DNA of 64,000 nucleotides from an uncultured Isoptericola sp. (lineage in GTDB: Bacteria; Actinomycetota; Actinomycetes; Actinomycetales; Cellulomonadaceae): positions 372,001 to 436,000 of the forward strand of contig CANMFP010000002.1 in NCBI GenBank assembly GCA_947497265.1, read 5' to 3'. Below the pieces are notes generated by a model, which worked only from the letters and a program-made list of their open reading frames with translations, searched no databases and was not told where the DNA came from. The position numbers and the translations under genes were made by a program. Of the stretch, positions 55,008 through 64,000 are shown one piece after another. How positions within the stretch are numbered: the first letter of the stretch is position 1; the number at the start of each line of letters is the position of its first letter.

Positions 55008-55790
55008 GTGAAGGCACTCGCCGCCCGCCGGCACCACCGGGCCGCCCCGGTCGTGCTGCTGCTGCTGGCGCTGCTGGTCACGGGCGGCTTGTATGCCGTC
55101 CTGGCGCCGAGTCCGGCCACCGCCGAGACCGCCAGCACAGCGACCGACGTGGAGGAGGGGCATCGGCTCTTCCAGGCCAACTGCGCCACGTGCCACGGCC
55201 CGAACGCCGAGGGCACCCCGGAGGCCCCGTCGCTCGTCGGCGTGGGTGCTGCCGCGGTCGACTTCCAGGTCTCGACCGGCCGCATGCCCATGCAGATGAG
55301 CGGGCCGCAGGCTGCCGCGAAGCCGCCGCAGATGAACCCCGAGCAGACCGCCCAGCTCGCGGCCTACATCGCCTCGCTCGGCGCCGGTCCGGCGATCCCC
55401 ACGGAGGAGCAGGTCGACGCCTCGCTCGGGGACTCCGCCAACGGTGCGCTGCTGTTCCGCACCAACTGCGCGATGTGCCACAACGCCGTCGGCGCGGGCG
55501 GTGCGCTGTCCGAGGGCAAGTGGGCTCCGCCGCTGGACGACGTCTCGGAGCAGAACCTCTACCAGGCGATGCTGACCGGCCCGCAGTCGATGCCGGTCTT
55601 CAACGACGCCAACATCACTCCCGACGAGAAGCGCGACGTGATCGCCTACATCGTCGAGCAGCGAGACGGTTCGGCCGGAGGCATCTCCCTCGGCTCTCTG
55701 GGCCCCGTCAGTGAAGGCCTCTGGGCATGGGTCGTCGGCCTCGGGCTGATGATCGGTGCTGCCGTGTGGATCGGAGCGAAGTCCTCGTGA
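55008..55790 (+). CDS. qcrC: Ubiquinol/menaquinol-cytochrome c reductase diheme cytochrome c subunit
   Basis: 260 residues with two CXXCH haem sites: NCATCHGPNAEG (~residue 65) and NCAMCHNAVG (~155), an N-terminal membrane anchor and a C-terminal one (LWAWVVGLGLMIGAAVWIG). It carries electrons from the Rieske protein straight to the aa3 oxidase, replacing free cytochrome c. GTG start; its stop overlaps qcrA (GTGA). Confidence 0.95.
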   Translation: MKALAARRHHRAAPVVLLLLALLVTGGLYAVLAPSPATAETASTATDVEEGHRLFQANCATCHGPNAEGTPEAPSLVGVGAAAVDFQVSTGRMPMQMSGPQAAAKPPQMNPEQTAQLAAYIASLGAGPAIPTEEQVDASLGDSANGALLFRTNCAMCHNAVGAGGALSEGKWAPPLDDVSEQNLYQAMLTGPQSMPVFNDANITPDEKRDVIAYIVEQRDGSAGGISLGSLGPVSEGLWAWVVGLGLMIGAAVWIGAKSS

Positions 55791-56833
55791 GCGAGAACCA
55801 GAACACCCCGGGCCGGGACGTCACGGCCCCGAACGCCGCGGCGCATCCCGAGCGCTTCGACGACCCCGGAGTCCCGGCGCACCGGTCGCGCCTGACCGAC
55901 GTCGACCCGAAGGCTGCCAAGCGCAACGAGCGGCTCATCGCACTGATCTTCGGCATCTCGTGCGTGGGCGCCATCGCCAGCATCGTCGTCTACTTCGCGG
56001 TCCGCCCGGACGGCACGACGGCCGGCACCCGCCTCTCGACGGCCCTGCTGGGCACCACCATGGCGATCTCCCTGCTCGGCATCGGCATCGCCGCGATCCA
56101 CTGGGCCAAGTCGCTCATGAGCGACCACGAGCACGTGGACGAGCGGCACACGCTCGCCAGCTCGCCCGAGGTCCGCGAGGTCGCCGTCCAGCACCTCGCC
56201 GACGGCGTCGAGGACTCGGGCATCGCACGCCGCGGCGTGCTCAAGGGTGCTGCGGTCTCGGCCCTGGCACTCTTCCCCCTGACGTTCGCCGTGCCGCTGA
56301 TCTCCAGCGTCGGCGGCGACTGGAACGTCTCGAAGTTCCGGCACACCATCTGGGAGCGGAACAAGCGCCTCGCGTACGACCCCTCGGGTCGTCCGATCAG
56401 GGCCGCCGACCTCACGGTGGGCTCCGCAGCCCACGTGATCCCGGAGGCCTCCCAGGAGGAGATGCGGTCGCACGAGTGGATCACGGAGAAGGCCAAGGCC
56501 GTCGTGCTCCTCGTGCGCCTCAACCCGGAGGACCTCCGGTCCGACCAGTCGCCTGAGGGCGAGACCTGGTCGTACGACGGCATCGTCGCCTACTCGAAGA
56601 TCTGCACCCACGTCGGGTGCCCCGTGGCCCTCTACGAGCAGCAGACGCACCACCTGCTGTGCCCGTGCCACCAGTCGACCTTCGACATGGCCGACGGCGC
56701 CAAGGTCGTCTTCGGTCCTGCGAACCGTCCGCTGCCCCAGCTGCCCATCACCGTCGACGACGAGGGCTATCTCGTGGCGCAGGACGACTTCGCCGAGCCC
56801 ATCGGCCCGAGCTACTGGGAGCGCCTGAAGTGA
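55787..56833 (+). CDS. qcrA: Rieske iron-sulfur subunit of the bc1 complex
   Basis: 348 residues with three membrane helices (about 48-68, 86-105, 160-178) and a C-terminal Rieske domain with CTHVGCP and CPCHQSTFD as [2Fe-2S] ligands. An ARRGVLKG twin-arginine-like motif precedes the last helix, fitting Tat insertion of that segment. GTG start overlapping qcrC; its stop overlaps qcrB. Confidence 0.95.
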   Translation: MSENQNTPGRDVTAPNAAAHPERFDDPGVPAHRSRLTDVDPKAAKRNERLIALIFGISCVGAIASIVVYFAVRPDGTTAGTRLSTALLGTTMAISLLGIGIAAIHWAKSLMSDHEHVDERHTLASSPEVREVAVQHLADGVEDSGIARRGVLKGAAVSALALFPLTFAVPLISSVGGDWNVSKFRHTIWERNKRLAYDPSGRPIRAADLTVGSAAHVIPEASQEEMRSHEWITEKAKAVVLLVRLNPEDLRSDQSPEGETWSYDGIVAYSKICTHVGCPVALYEQQTHHLLCPCHQSTFDMADGAKVVFGPANRPLPQLPITVDDEGYLVAQDDFAEPIGPSYWERLK

Positions 56834-58536
56834 GCACCGACACCAGCCCCTCCGCGGCCGACGCGCCGACGACGCCCGCCGGCAAGGCGGCCGACTACCT
56901 GGACCAGCGCACCTCCGTCGGAGGTGCCGTCAAGGAGTTCGCCCGCAAGGTCTTCCCCGACCACTGGTCCTTCATGCTCGGCGAGATGGCACTGTTCTCG
57001 TTCGTCGTGCTGCTGCTGACCGGCGTCTTCCTGACGATGTTCTTCGACCCGTCGATGGCCCTGATCGAGTACCACGGCGACGGCCCCGAGGCGATGCAGG
57101 GCCAGCTGATGTCTGTGGCCTTCGCCTCGACGCTGGACCTGTCGTTCGAGGTCCGTGGCGGGCTGCTCATGCGCCAGATCCACCACTGGGCGGCCCTGGT
57201 CTTCATGGCCTCCATCGTCGTCCACATGATGCGCGTGTTCTTCACGGGCGCCTTCCGCAAGCCGCGCGAGATCAACTGGCTCGTCGGCACGGTGCTGATG
57301 ATCCTCGGGCTGGCCGCCGGCTTCTCCGGCTACTCGCTGCCCGACGACGTCCTCTCCGGCAACGGTCTGCGGATCACCGACGGCGTGGTGAAGTCGCTGC
57401 CGATCATCGGCTCGTACCTGTCGTACTTCGTCTTCGGCGGCGAGTTCCCGGGCGAGCACATCATCCCCCGCCTCTTCACGGTGCACATCCTGCTCGTGCC
57501 GGCGCTGATCCTCGCGCTGATCGGTGTCCACCTGTTCCTCATGGTGCTGCACAAGCACACGCAGTACCCGGGTGGCGGTCGCACGCACAAGAACGTCGTC
57601 GGCTACCCGCTGTTCCCGGTCTACATCGCCAAGATGGGTGGGAACTTCTTCATCGTCTTCGGCATCCTGGCCCTCATGGGTGCCACGATGAGCATCAACA
57701 ACGTGTGGAACTACGGTCCGTACGACCCGTCACCGATCGGTGCGGGTGCGCAACCGGACTGGTACATGCTCTTCCTCGAAGGCTCGCTCCGTCTGATGCC
57801 CGGCGCCGGGACGGAATGGGTCATCTTCGGGTACACGCTGTCGCTGAACGTCCTGATCCCGGCGGTCGTCATCCCCGGCCTGCTGTTCACGTTCCTGTTC
57901 GTCTACCCGTTCCTCGAGGCACGGGTGACCGGCGACAAGCGCGAGCACCACGTGCTCGACCGTCCCCGCAACGTGCCGGTGCGCACGGGTCTGGGCGTGG
58001 CCTTCCTGACCGCGTTCGTCATCCTCGCGCTGGCCGGCTCGAACGACCTCATCGCCACGCACTTCGCGATGTCGCTCAACCAGATCACCTGGGCCTTCCG
58101 CATCCTGTTCTTCGTCGGTCCGGTCCTCGGGTTCTGGATCACCAAGCGGATCTGCCTCGGCCTGCAGCGCAAGGACCGCGAGCTCGTCCTGCACGGGCAC
58201 GAGACCGGTCGCATCGTGCGGTTCGCCAACGGTGAGTACATCGAGGTGCACCGTCCGCTCGATGAGCAGGAGCGGTGGCTGCGGGTCAACTACGACGCTC
58301 ACAAGCCGCTCGAGATCGAGCCCGCGACCGACGCCCGTGGCGTCAAGCGGCCCGGCTACAAGAAGGACAAGCGGTGGCAGAAGTTGTCGCGGTTCTTCTA
58401 CGAGGACCGCGTCGAGCCCGTCACGCCCGCCGAGCTCGCCGCCGCGCACTCGCACGGTGAGCACGACGAGGTCGAGTCCGCCCAGCACTCCCCCGAGCTG
58501 GTCTCGGGGGCCGAGAACGCCGATCGGGAGCACTGA
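56830..58536 (+). CDS. qcrB: Cytochrome b subunit of the bc1 complex
   Basis: 568 residues, with eight or more membrane helices and a long charged C-terminal tail typical of actinobacteria. Haem-ligand His lie in MRQIHHWAALVFMASIVVHM and VHILLVPALILALIGVHLF; NVWNYGPYDP is the quinol-site region (PDWYML follows). It oxidises menaquinol. GTG start overlapping the qcrA stop. Confidence 0.95.
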   Translation: MSTDTSPSAADAPTTPAGKAADYLDQRTSVGGAVKEFARKVFPDHWSFMLGEMALFSFVVLLLTGVFLTMFFDPSMALIEYHGDGPEAMQGQLMSVAFASTLDLSFEVRGGLLMRQIHHWAALVFMASIVVHMMRVFFTGAFRKPREINWLVGTVLMILGLAAGFSGYSLPDDVLSGNGLRITDGVVKSLPIIGSYLSYFVFGGEFPGEHIIPRLFTVHILLVPALILALIGVHLFLMVLHKHTQYPGGGRTHKNVVGYPLFPVYIAKMGGNFFIVFGILALMGATMSINNVWNYGPYDPSPIGAGAQPDWYMLFLEGSLRLMPGAGTEWVIFGYTLSLNVLIPAVVIPGLLFTFLFVYPFLEARVTGDKREHHVLDRPRNVPVRTGLGVAFLTAFVILALAGSNDLIATHFAMSLNQITWAFRILFFVGPVLGFWITKRICLGLQRKDRELVLHGHETGRIVRFANGEYIEVHRPLDEQERWLRVNYDAHKPLEIEPATDARGVKRPGYKKDKRWQKLSRFFYEDRVEPVTPAELAAAHSHGEHDEVESAQHSPELVSGAENADREH

Positions 58537-58551
58537 GTCTCCTGAGCGGAT

Positions 58552-58611
58552 AGACGGACAGGCCCGCGCATCTTCGCCCGCTGTGGCGAGCAAGATGCGC
58601 GGGTCTCTGTC
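58552..58611. terminator. Terminator after ctaE-qcrCAB
   Basis: CCCGCGCATCTT (58563-58574) and AAGATGCGCGGG (58592-58603) pair perfectly, with outer GACAG/CTGTC pairing. It lies between qcrB and sodA. Confidence 0.65.
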
Positions 58612-58703
58612 TATCCTTCACCGGCGGGCACGTCCGCCGGATCGGCGCCGCACCATCGCGCACTCCCGCGGTGCGCGAACCCGACAACGGAAGGTACATG
58701 AGC

Positions 58704-59330
58704 ATGGCTGTCTACACGCTGCCTGACCTGCCCTACGACTACAGCGCGCTCGAGCCGCACATCAGCGGCAAGATCATGGAGCTGCACCACGACAAGCACC
58801 ACGCCGCCTACGTGGCCGGTGCGAACACCGCGCTGGAGAAGCTGGCCGAGGCACGCGAGTCCGGTGACCTCGCCACGGTGAACCTCCACGAGAAGAACCT
58901 GGCGTTCAACCTCGGCGGTCACACCAACCACACGGTGTTCTGGCACAACCTGTCCCCCGAGGGCGGCGGTGAGCCGGAGGGCGAGCTGGCCGAGGCGATC
59001 AAGGACCAGTTCGGTTCCTTCGCCGCGTTCCAGGCGCACTTCGCTGCGACCGCCACGGGAATCCAGGGCTCCGGCTGGGCCGTGCTCGGCTGGGACTCCA
59101 TCGGCCAGCGACTGGCCATCTTCCAGCTCTTCGACCAGCAGGCCAACGTCCCGGTCGGCATCACCCCGCTGCTCATGCTCGACATGTGGGAGCACGCCTT
59201 CTACCTCGACTACCTCAACGTCAAGGCCGACTACGTCAAGGCGTTCTGGAACATCGCGAACTGGCGTGACGTCGCCGCTCGCCTCGACCGTGCCCGGACC
59301 CAGACCACCGGGCTGATCCTCCCGGCCTGA
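58704..59330 (+). CDS. sodA: Superoxide dismutase (Mn/Fe family)
   Basis: 208 residues. Metal ligands: His in [16 protein letters not shown], His in [13 protein letters not shown], and Asp and His in [21 protein letters not shown] and [10 protein letters not shown] favour manganese. It removes superoxide, here next to the respiratory chain genes. I prefer the ATG at 58704 (MAVYTLPDL), nine bases after GGAAGG; an ATG at 58698 adds two residues. Confidence 0.95.
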   Translation: MAVYTLPDLPYDYSALEPHISGKIMELHHDKHHAAYVAGANTALEKLAEARESGDLATVNLHEKNLAFNLGGHTNHTVFWHNLSPEGGGEPEGELAEAIKDQFGSFAAFQAHFAATATGIQGSGWAVLGWDSIGQRLAIFQLFDQQANVPVGITPLLMLDMWEHAFYLDYLNVKADYVKAFWNIANWRDVAARLDRARTQTTGLILPA

Positions 59331-59349
59331 TCCTCAGGGCACACATCGA

Positions 59350-59389
59350 CAGGAGCCCGGCTCGCACCTTCGTGCGAGCCGGGCTCCTG
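59350..59389. terminator. Terminator of sodA
   Basis: CAGGAGCCCGGCTCGCA (59350-59366) and TGCGAGCCGGGCTCCTG (59373-59389) are perfect 17-bp arms with a 6-base loop. The IS element begins 13 bp later. Confidence 0.85.
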
Positions 59390-59394
59390 CGTCT

Positions 59395-59402
59395 GCTTTG
59401 AC
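59395..59402. repeat. Target-site duplication, left
   Basis: GCTTTGAC, repeated exactly at 60866-60873 on the other side of the IS element. Confidence 0.9.
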
Positions 59403-60865
59403 GGCTCTTCGTCGATCCGGTGGGGATCAGGGTGTGAGTCCTCCGCCGGCGAGGAGCATGCGTAGCCGGTAGTTGTCGCGGTTGCGGTAGCCGCGGGCGA
59501 GGCGGCGGGCCAGTTCGATGATGCCGTTCATGGCCTCGGTGGGGCCGTTCGATGACCGACCGGTGTCGAAGTAGGCGAGGAACGCCTCGCGCCAGCGGTG
59601 CAGGGTTCGCCCGAGGCGCGCGACTTCCGGGATCGGGCAGGAGTGGAACGTCGCCAGGACCTTCTGGGCCAGGGCCCGGCCCTCGGTGAGATCTTGTTGG
59701 CGGTAGGCGGCTCGTAGCTGCTGGGCGCACTGCCAGGCGACGAACACTTCCTCGTGCGCCTCGTGGGCGTTGATCGCGCGGGTCAGGCGGGCCTGTTGTT
59801 TCTCGGTGAGGTTCTCGGCGCCGGCGCGCAGGATGGTCTGGATCCCCAGCAGCGGGTCGCCGGAGCGTCCGCGGTGGCCGGTGGTGGTCTGCTGGACCCG
59901 GCGGCGGACCTCGTCCACGACGGCGGTGCCGAGCTTGACGACGTGGAACGCGTCGAGCACGGCGGTGGCGTCTTCGAGCTGGTCGTCGATGGCGGACTTG
60001 TAGCCGCCGAACGGATCCAACGCCGCGACCTCGACGCCTCTGCGGAACTCCTGACCGCGGGCGGTCAGCCAGTCGGCGTAGGCCTTCTTCGACCGGCCGG
60101 GCACCAGGTCCAGCAGCCGGGCGTGCACCCGCCCCTGGTCGTCTCGGGTGAGGTCGACCATCCCGGTCAGCTCCTTGGGGCCCTTCGTGCGCCGGTCGCC
60201 GTGGTGCCAGATGTGCTCGTCTACCCCGAGGCTGGTGACGCCGCCGAAGCGGGACTCGTCGTCGGCAAGGCGCTCGAGCTCGGGACGCACGGCCCGCCAC
60301 AGCGCCCACCAGAACACGCCCAGACGGCGAGCCAGCCCGGCGATCGTGGCGTGCTCGCGACGCAGCTGCCCGATCGCCCACGCCACCGCCCGGGCCGTGA
60401 TCGAGGCACGTGGCGCGACCAGTTGCAGAACCTGCTCGACGAACGTCCCGCGAGGGCATGCCCCCTCCGGGCAGCGCCAGAGACGTTGGCGCCACACGAG
60501 CCGAGCCCGTGCATCGCCGTGGGGCACGTCGTGCAGGACCCGCCGCCGGCGACCGCGGCTCGGGGCCACGACCCCGCAGTCCGGACAGCCCATCAGCTGC
60601 CACGGTGTCGAGACGGTGACCGTCATCCGGTCCTGGTCACGCTCGACCGCCTCAACGCGCACGTCGGGCAGGCCGAGCAGCACGTCACAACGGTCGCAAG
60701 GGTCAGTAGTGGTGGGCGCGCCAGCGCACCCCGTAGCGTTGGACAACGTCGAGGTCCTCGAGATCGATCAGACTGCTTGGTCGCTTCTGATCATCGGGGA
60801 CCTCGACCCCTACCTCCAGCCCGTCACCCCGCCCGGGCTACTCCCCACCGGATCGGCGAAGAGCC
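59403..60865. mobile_element. Complete ISL3-family insertion sequence (1463 bp)
   Basis: The terminal inverted repeats are 24 bp with one mismatch: 59403-59426 begins GGCTCTTCGTCGATCC and the complement of 60842-60865 begins GGCTCTTCGCCGATCC. It is flanked by the 8-bp duplication GCTTTGAC, the length made by ISL3 elements. The single transposase gene is full length, so the element may be active. It landed between the terminators of two convergent operons and disrupts no gene. Confidence 0.92.
59427..60746 (-). CDS. ISL3-family transposase
   Basis: 439 residues. An N-terminal zinc-finger/HTH part (CDRCD, MGCPDCG, CPEGACPRG) precedes the DDE domain: first Asp in TSLGVDEHIWHHG, second Asp in VAALDPFGGYKSAI, Glu in SSNGPTEAMNGIIE. 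All three catalytic residues are present, with no frameshift. The likely start is TTG at 60746, within the element. Confidence 0.92.
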   Translation of the reverse strand: MSNATGCAGAPTTTDPCDRCDVLLGLPDVRVEAVERDQDRMTVTVSTPWQLMGCPDCGVVAPSRGRRRRVLHDVPHGDARARLVWRQRLWRCPEGACPRGTFVEQVLQLVAPRASITARAVAWAIGQLRREHATIAGLARRLGVFWWALWRAVRPELERLADDESRFGGVTSLGVDEHIWHHGDRRTKGPKELTGMVDLTRDDQGRVHARLLDLVPGRSKKAYADWLTARGQEFRRGVEVAALDPFGGYKSAIDDQLEDATAVLDAFHVVKLGTAVVDEVRRRVQQTTTGHRGRSGDPLLGIQTILRAGAENLTEKQQARLTRAINAHEAHEEVFVAWQCAQQLRAAYRQQDLTEGRALAQKVLATFHSCPIPEVARLGRTLHRWREAFLAYFDTGRSSNGPTEAMNGIIELARRLARGYRNRDNYRLRMLLAGGGLTP

Positions 60866-60873
60866 GCTTTGAC
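60866..60873. repeat. Target-site duplication, right
   Basis: GCTTTGAC, identical to 59395-59402. Confidence 0.9.
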
Positions 60874-60906
60874 GGTCACAGCTCCGGCCTCGCCCTGGAA
60901 CGACAC

Positions 60907-60947
60907 GGTCCCCGCAACCCCCAGGACGTCTGGGCGTTGCGGGGACC
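60907..60947. terminator. Terminator of ctaC-ctaD-ctaF
   Basis: GGTCCCCGCAAC (60907-60918) and GTTGCGGGGACC (60936-60947) pair perfectly, with an inner CCCA/TGGG stem. It lies 42 bp past the ctaF stop (minus strand). Confidence 0.75.
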
Positions 60948-60988
60948 GCTAGAACCTGTGCGCAGAGACCGCCCCGTCGCGGAACGAC

Positions 60989-61390
60989 TCAGTGGGCGTG
61001 CTGCCCCCGGCTGAACTCGAAGACCCAGCCGACGAGGCCGACCAGACCCAGGATCAGGCTGATGTAGAAGACCCACCAGCCGACGGCGAGCCCGAGGAAT
61101 GCCACAGCGGCACCGCCGGCGAGCACCAGCGGCCACCACGACCACGGCGCGTAGACGCCCTGGTCGCCGGCGCCCTGATCGATCTCGCCTTGCTCGTCGT
61201 CCTCGGGACGCGGGTCGATGTGCCGGGCCTGCAGCGCCAGGTACGCGCCGACCATCGCCATCAGCCCACCGATGAGGGGAAGACCGAGATACCCCACCGG
61301 TTCGCTCCAGCCGCCGAAGAAGCCGTAGAGCACACCGACGACGACGAAGAAGGGGGCCAGCCAGATGAAGAGCCGAATCTCGATCTTCAC
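60989..61390 (-). CDS. ctaF: Cytochrome c oxidase subunit IV (actinobacterial)
   Basis: 133 residues with four membrane helices (~8-28, 34-54, 85-103, 106-126) and an acidic loop in the middle (~58-80). It matches the small actinobacterial subunit IV that follows ctaD. GTG start at 61390 overlapping the ctaD stop by 4 bp. Confidence 0.92.
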   Translation of the reverse strand: MKIEIRLFIWLAPFFVVVGVLYGFFGGWSEPVGYLGLPLIGGLMAMVGAYLALQARHIDPRPEDDEQGEIDQGAGDQGVYAPWSWWPLVLAGGAAVAFLGLAVGWWVFYISLILGLVGLVGWVFEFSRGQHAH

Positions 61391-63210
61391 TTGTTCTTCT
61401 CCTCGTCCTCAGGGTCGTCGACGGCCGTGGCCGACTCGCTCTTCTCGGGATACTCCTGCATCGAGAGCTGCTCGACGTGCTCGGCCTGCCCCGTCCTGTC
61501 CGCCCCACCGTAGACAGCCTCCAGGCCGTTCTGGTTGAGGTGCGGGTCTTCCATGGCCGCGACCTCAGGGTGGTGCAGGTCGAATGCCGGCGACTCGGAA
61601 CGGATACGCGGCAGCGACGTGAAGTTGTGCCGCGGCGGCGGGCAGGAGGTCGCCCACTCGAGCGAGCGGCCGTAGCCCCACGGGTCGTCGACGGTCACGC
61701 GGGGCGCGTTGCGCCAGGACGCGTAGACGTTCCACAGGAAGGGCAGCGTCGACGCGGCGAGGATGAACGCACCGACCGTCGAGACCTGGTTCTCCCAGGT
61801 GAAGCCTTCGTCAGGCATGTAGTCGGCGTACCGACGAGCCATCCCCTCGACCCCGAGCCAGTGCTGGACGAGGAACGTCATGTGGAAGCCGACGAACAGG
61901 ACCCAGAAGTGGATCTTGCCGAGCCGTTCGTTGAGCATCCGGCCGGTGAACTTGGGCCACCAGAAGTAGAAGCCGGCGAACATGGCGAACACGACGGTGC
62001 CGAAGACGACGTAGTGGAAGTGCGCCACCACGAAGTAGGTGTCCGAGACGTGGAAGTCCAGCGCGGGGCTCGACAGGATGATGCCCGTCAGGCCACCGAA
62101 GAGGAACGTGACGAGGAACCCGATCGACCACAGCATGGGTGTCTCGAACGTCAGCTTGCCGCGCCACATCGTGCCGATCCAGTTGAAGAACTTCACACCG
62201 GTCGGGACCGCGATGAGCATCGTCATGAAGGCGAAGAACGGCAGCAGCACGGCACCCGTGACGTACATGTGGTGCGCCCAGACCGTCACCGAGAGCGCGG
62301 CGATCGCGATGGTCGCGTAGACGAGGCCCTTGTACCCGAAGATCGGCTTGCGGCTGAACACCGGGAAGATCTCGGAGACGATGCCGAAGAACGGCAGCGC
62401 GATGATGTAGACCTCAGGGTGCCCGAAGAACCAGAACAGGTGCTGCCACAGCACCGCTCCCCCGTTGTCGGGGTTGAAGATCTGCGCGTTGAACCGCCGG
62501 TCCGCGCCGAGGGCGAAGAGCGCCGAGGCGAGGGGCGGGAACGCCATGAGGATCAGCAGGCTGGTGACCAGCGTGTTCCAGGTGAAGATCGGCATCCGGA
62601 ACATCGTCATGCCCGGCGCGCGCATGCAGATCACCGTCGTGATGAAGTTGACGGCACCGAGGATCGTACCGAAACCGGCCAATGCCAGGCCGAAGACCCA
62701 GAGGTCTCCTCCCAACCCCGGACTGAACGTCGTGTTCGACAACGGCGCGTAGGCGAACCACCCGAACGACGCCGCACCCTGCGGGGTGAAGAAGCCTGCC
62801 GCGGCGATGAGCCCGCCGAACAGGAACAGCCAGTAGGCGAACATGTTCAGGCGCGGGAACGCCACGTCGGGCGCGCCGATCTGCAGCGGCATGATGACGT
62901 TCGCGAAGCCCGCGAAGAGCGGTGTCGCGAAGAGCAGCAGCATGATCGTGCCGTGCATCGTGAAGAGCTGGTTGTACTGCTCCTTGCTCTGCACGATCTG
63001 GATGCCGGGCAGGAAGAGCTCGGCGCGGATGAGCAGCGCGAGGATCCCTCCCACGGTGAACCAGAAGAACGACGTGATCAGGTACATGTAGCCGATGGTC
63101 TTGTGGTCGGTGGAGGTGATCCACTTCACGACCGTACGGCCCAGGGTCTGCCGCTCGGAACGGAGGCCGGGAACGACCTCGGCTCCGTACGCGGTCTCTG
63201 TGGTGGCCAT
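61387..63210 (-). CDS. ctaD: Cytochrome c oxidase subunit I
   Basis: 607 residues with 12 membrane helices. Haem a and CuB ligands: His in [20 protein letters not shown], the [14 protein letters not shown] region, the [10 protein letters not shown] His pair, and [10 protein letters not shown]. It carries the oxygen-reduction centre. ATG at 63210, one base overlapping the ctaC stop. Confidence 0.97.
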   Translation of the reverse strand: MATTETAYGAEVVPGLRSERQTLGRTVVKWITSTDHKTIGYMYLITSFFWFTVGGILALLIRAELFLPGIQIVQSKEQYNQLFTMHGTIMLLLFATPLFAGFANVIMPLQIGAPDVAFPRLNMFAYWLFLFGGLIAAAGFFTPQGAASFGWFAYAPLSNTTFSPGLGGDLWVFGLALAGFGTILGAVNFITTVICMRAPGMTMFRMPIFTWNTLVTSLLILMAFPPLASALFALGADRRFNAQIFNPDNGGAVLWQHLFWFFGHPEVYIIALPFFGIVSEIFPVFSRKPIFGYKGLVYATIAIAALSVTVWAHHMYVTGAVLLPFFAFMTMLIAVPTGVKFFNWIGTMWRGKLTFETPMLWSIGFLVTFLFGGLTGIILSSPALDFHVSDTYFVVAHFHYVVFGTVVFAMFAGFYFWWPKFTGRMLNERLGKIHFWVLFVGFHMTFLVQHWLGVEGMARRYADYMPDEGFTWENQVSTVGAFILAASTLPFLWNVYASWRNAPRVTVDDPWGYGRSLEWATSCPPPRHNFTSLPRIRSESPAFDLHHPEVAAMEDPHLNQNGLEAVYGGADRTGQAEHVEQLSMQEYPEKSESATAVDDPEDEEKNK

Positions 63211-64000
63211 CAGCCCTCGACCTCCGGAGTGGTGTCTTGGTCGGTGAACTCGCCGTGCTGCTGGCGGTTGAGCTCCAGGCCGAGCTCACCGGTCTGTCCC
63301 TTGGCCTCGAGCTCGGCCATCTGTGCGTCGTACTCGGCGCGGTCCACGACCTTGACGTTGAAGAGCATGCCGGAGTGGAACTCTCCGCAGAGCTCGGCGC
63401 ACTTGCCGGCGTAGGTCCCCTCACGCTCGGGCACGACCTGGAAGCTGTTCGACCGCCCCGGGATCATGTCCATCTTGAAGAGGAACGCAGGGATCCAGAA
63501 CGAGTGGATGACGTCACGCGACTCCACGGTGAACTCGACGCGCTCGCCGACGGGCAGGTACAGCGTCGGCAGCGCCTGCGACGTGCCGGGCGCACCGTCG
63601 ATCTCGTCCTCCGCGGTCTGCGAGCCCGGGTCCAGCAGCTGCTGGCCCGACTCGTACACGCCGTCGTCGAGGTAGTTGAAGTCCCAGCTCCACTGCTTGC
63701 CGATGACCTCGATGCTGACGTCGGGCTGCTCGGACGTGGTGTCGACGATGGAGGTCATGTCGCGGTTCGTGTAGACGAACAGCACGAGGACCATGAGCGT
63801 GGGCACGATCGTGTACATGATCTCGAGCGGCATGTGGTAGCGGGTCTGCACCGGCAGGCGGTGGTCGTCGCGACGCTTGCGGTAGGCGGCGACGCACCAC
63901 AGCATCAGCCCCCAGGTGATGACACCGACGGCGAGGGCGGCGACCCAGGATCCGACCCAGAGCTCTGTGATCCGTCCGGTCTGGTTGGTCACCTCCCCGT
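63210..64000 (-). CDS. ctaC: Cytochrome c oxidase subunit II (5' end outside window)
   Basis: About 263 residues visible; the frame is open to the window edge, and the signal peptide with the first residues is missing. Two membrane helices are seen ([20 protein letters not shown]; then [18 protein letters not shown]), followed by the cupredoxin domain with the CuA site [10 protein letters not shown] and [12 protein letters not shown]. It accepts electrons from QcrC. A GTG at 63992 is an internal Val, not the start. Confidence 0.93.
   Translation of the reverse strand, partial: GEVTNQTGRITELWVGSWVAALAVGVITWGLMLWCVAAYRKRRDDHRLPVQTRYHMPLEIMYTIVPTLMVLVLFVYTNRDMTSIVDTTSEQPDVSIEVIGKQWSWDFNYLDDGVYESGQQLLDPGSQTAEDEIDGAPGTSQALPTLYLPVGERVEFTVESRDVIHSFWIPAFLFKMDMIPGRSNSFQVVPEREGTYAGKCAELCGEFHSGMLFNVKVVDRAEYDAQMAELEAKGQTGELGLELNRQQHGEFTDQDTTPEVEG

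Noticed and set aside
59335-60985. Composite transposon carrying sodA or ctaF
   Set aside because: Only one IS copy is present and the 8-bp duplication flanks the IS itself, so it is a simple insertion.
61477-63414. Long plus-strand open frame opposite ctaD and ctaC
   Set aside because: Antisense shadow of two clear oxidase genes; composition is Arg/Glu/His-rich with no family features.

Overview
This 64 kb window is high-GC chromosomal DNA of a Gram-positive actinobacterium. It carries a bc1-aa3 respiratory supercomplex with a diheme QcrC, a PASTA Ser/Thr kinase, an Rv2175c-type regulator, class II DAHP synthase, a sigA-parE neighbourhood and many GTG/TTG starts. The xylan-related genes and gene order fit Micrococcales such as Cellulomonadaceae or Promicromonosporaceae; this placement is inference. 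No tRNA, rRNA, CRISPR array or prophage was seen.

Region 1 (1-20 kb) is variable. It starts with the 3' end of parC and holds two tandem alpha/beta hydrolases, acetyltransferases, a small membrane-protein/winged-helix operon, an FGE-like protein, a lysoplasmalogenase and metH. A phosphonate-type ABC importer operon follows (HAD phosphatase, phnD, phnC, phnE, phnE, RpiR regulator). Scattered through it, all on the minus strand, are four toxin-antitoxin loci: two look intact, one PIN toxin is frameshifted by a 7-bp tandem duplication, and one mazF has an internal deletion. A 0.7 kb stretch after the importer holds decayed fragments, including an internally deleted copy of the operon's own RpiR gene. 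arfB and a dsbA-type gene close the region.

Region 2 (20-32 kb) is a pentose/xylan module. It has two LacI regulators, a secreted double-domain esterase whose first domain has lost its catalytic residues, a GH120 beta-xylosidase, and the enzymes of a non-phosphorylating (Weimberg-type) pentose pathway: lactonase, IlvD-family pentonate dehydratase, FAH-family dehydratase and alpha-ketoglutarate semialdehyde dehydrogenase. Similar GAAACGTTTC-like palindromes sit at the promoters of the module. No pentose dehydrogenase or sugar transporter is present here.

Region 3 (32-64 kb) is conserved core. It has a DUF4430/DUF6580-like pair, parE, sigA, a universal stress protein, a DUF4192 gene, and then an order recalling M. 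tuberculosis Rv2173-Rv2200c: polyprenyl synthase, Rv2175c homologue, pknL, DAHP synthase, acyltransferase, fadD, DEDDh exonuclease/GIY-YIG protein (frameshifted here by 2 bp), trpD, ctaE-qcrCAB and, divergently, ctaC-ctaD-ctaF. sodA follows qcrB, and a complete ISL3 element with an 8-bp target duplication lies between the sodA and ctaF terminators. The two operons together encode the cytochrome bc1-aa3 respiratory chain.
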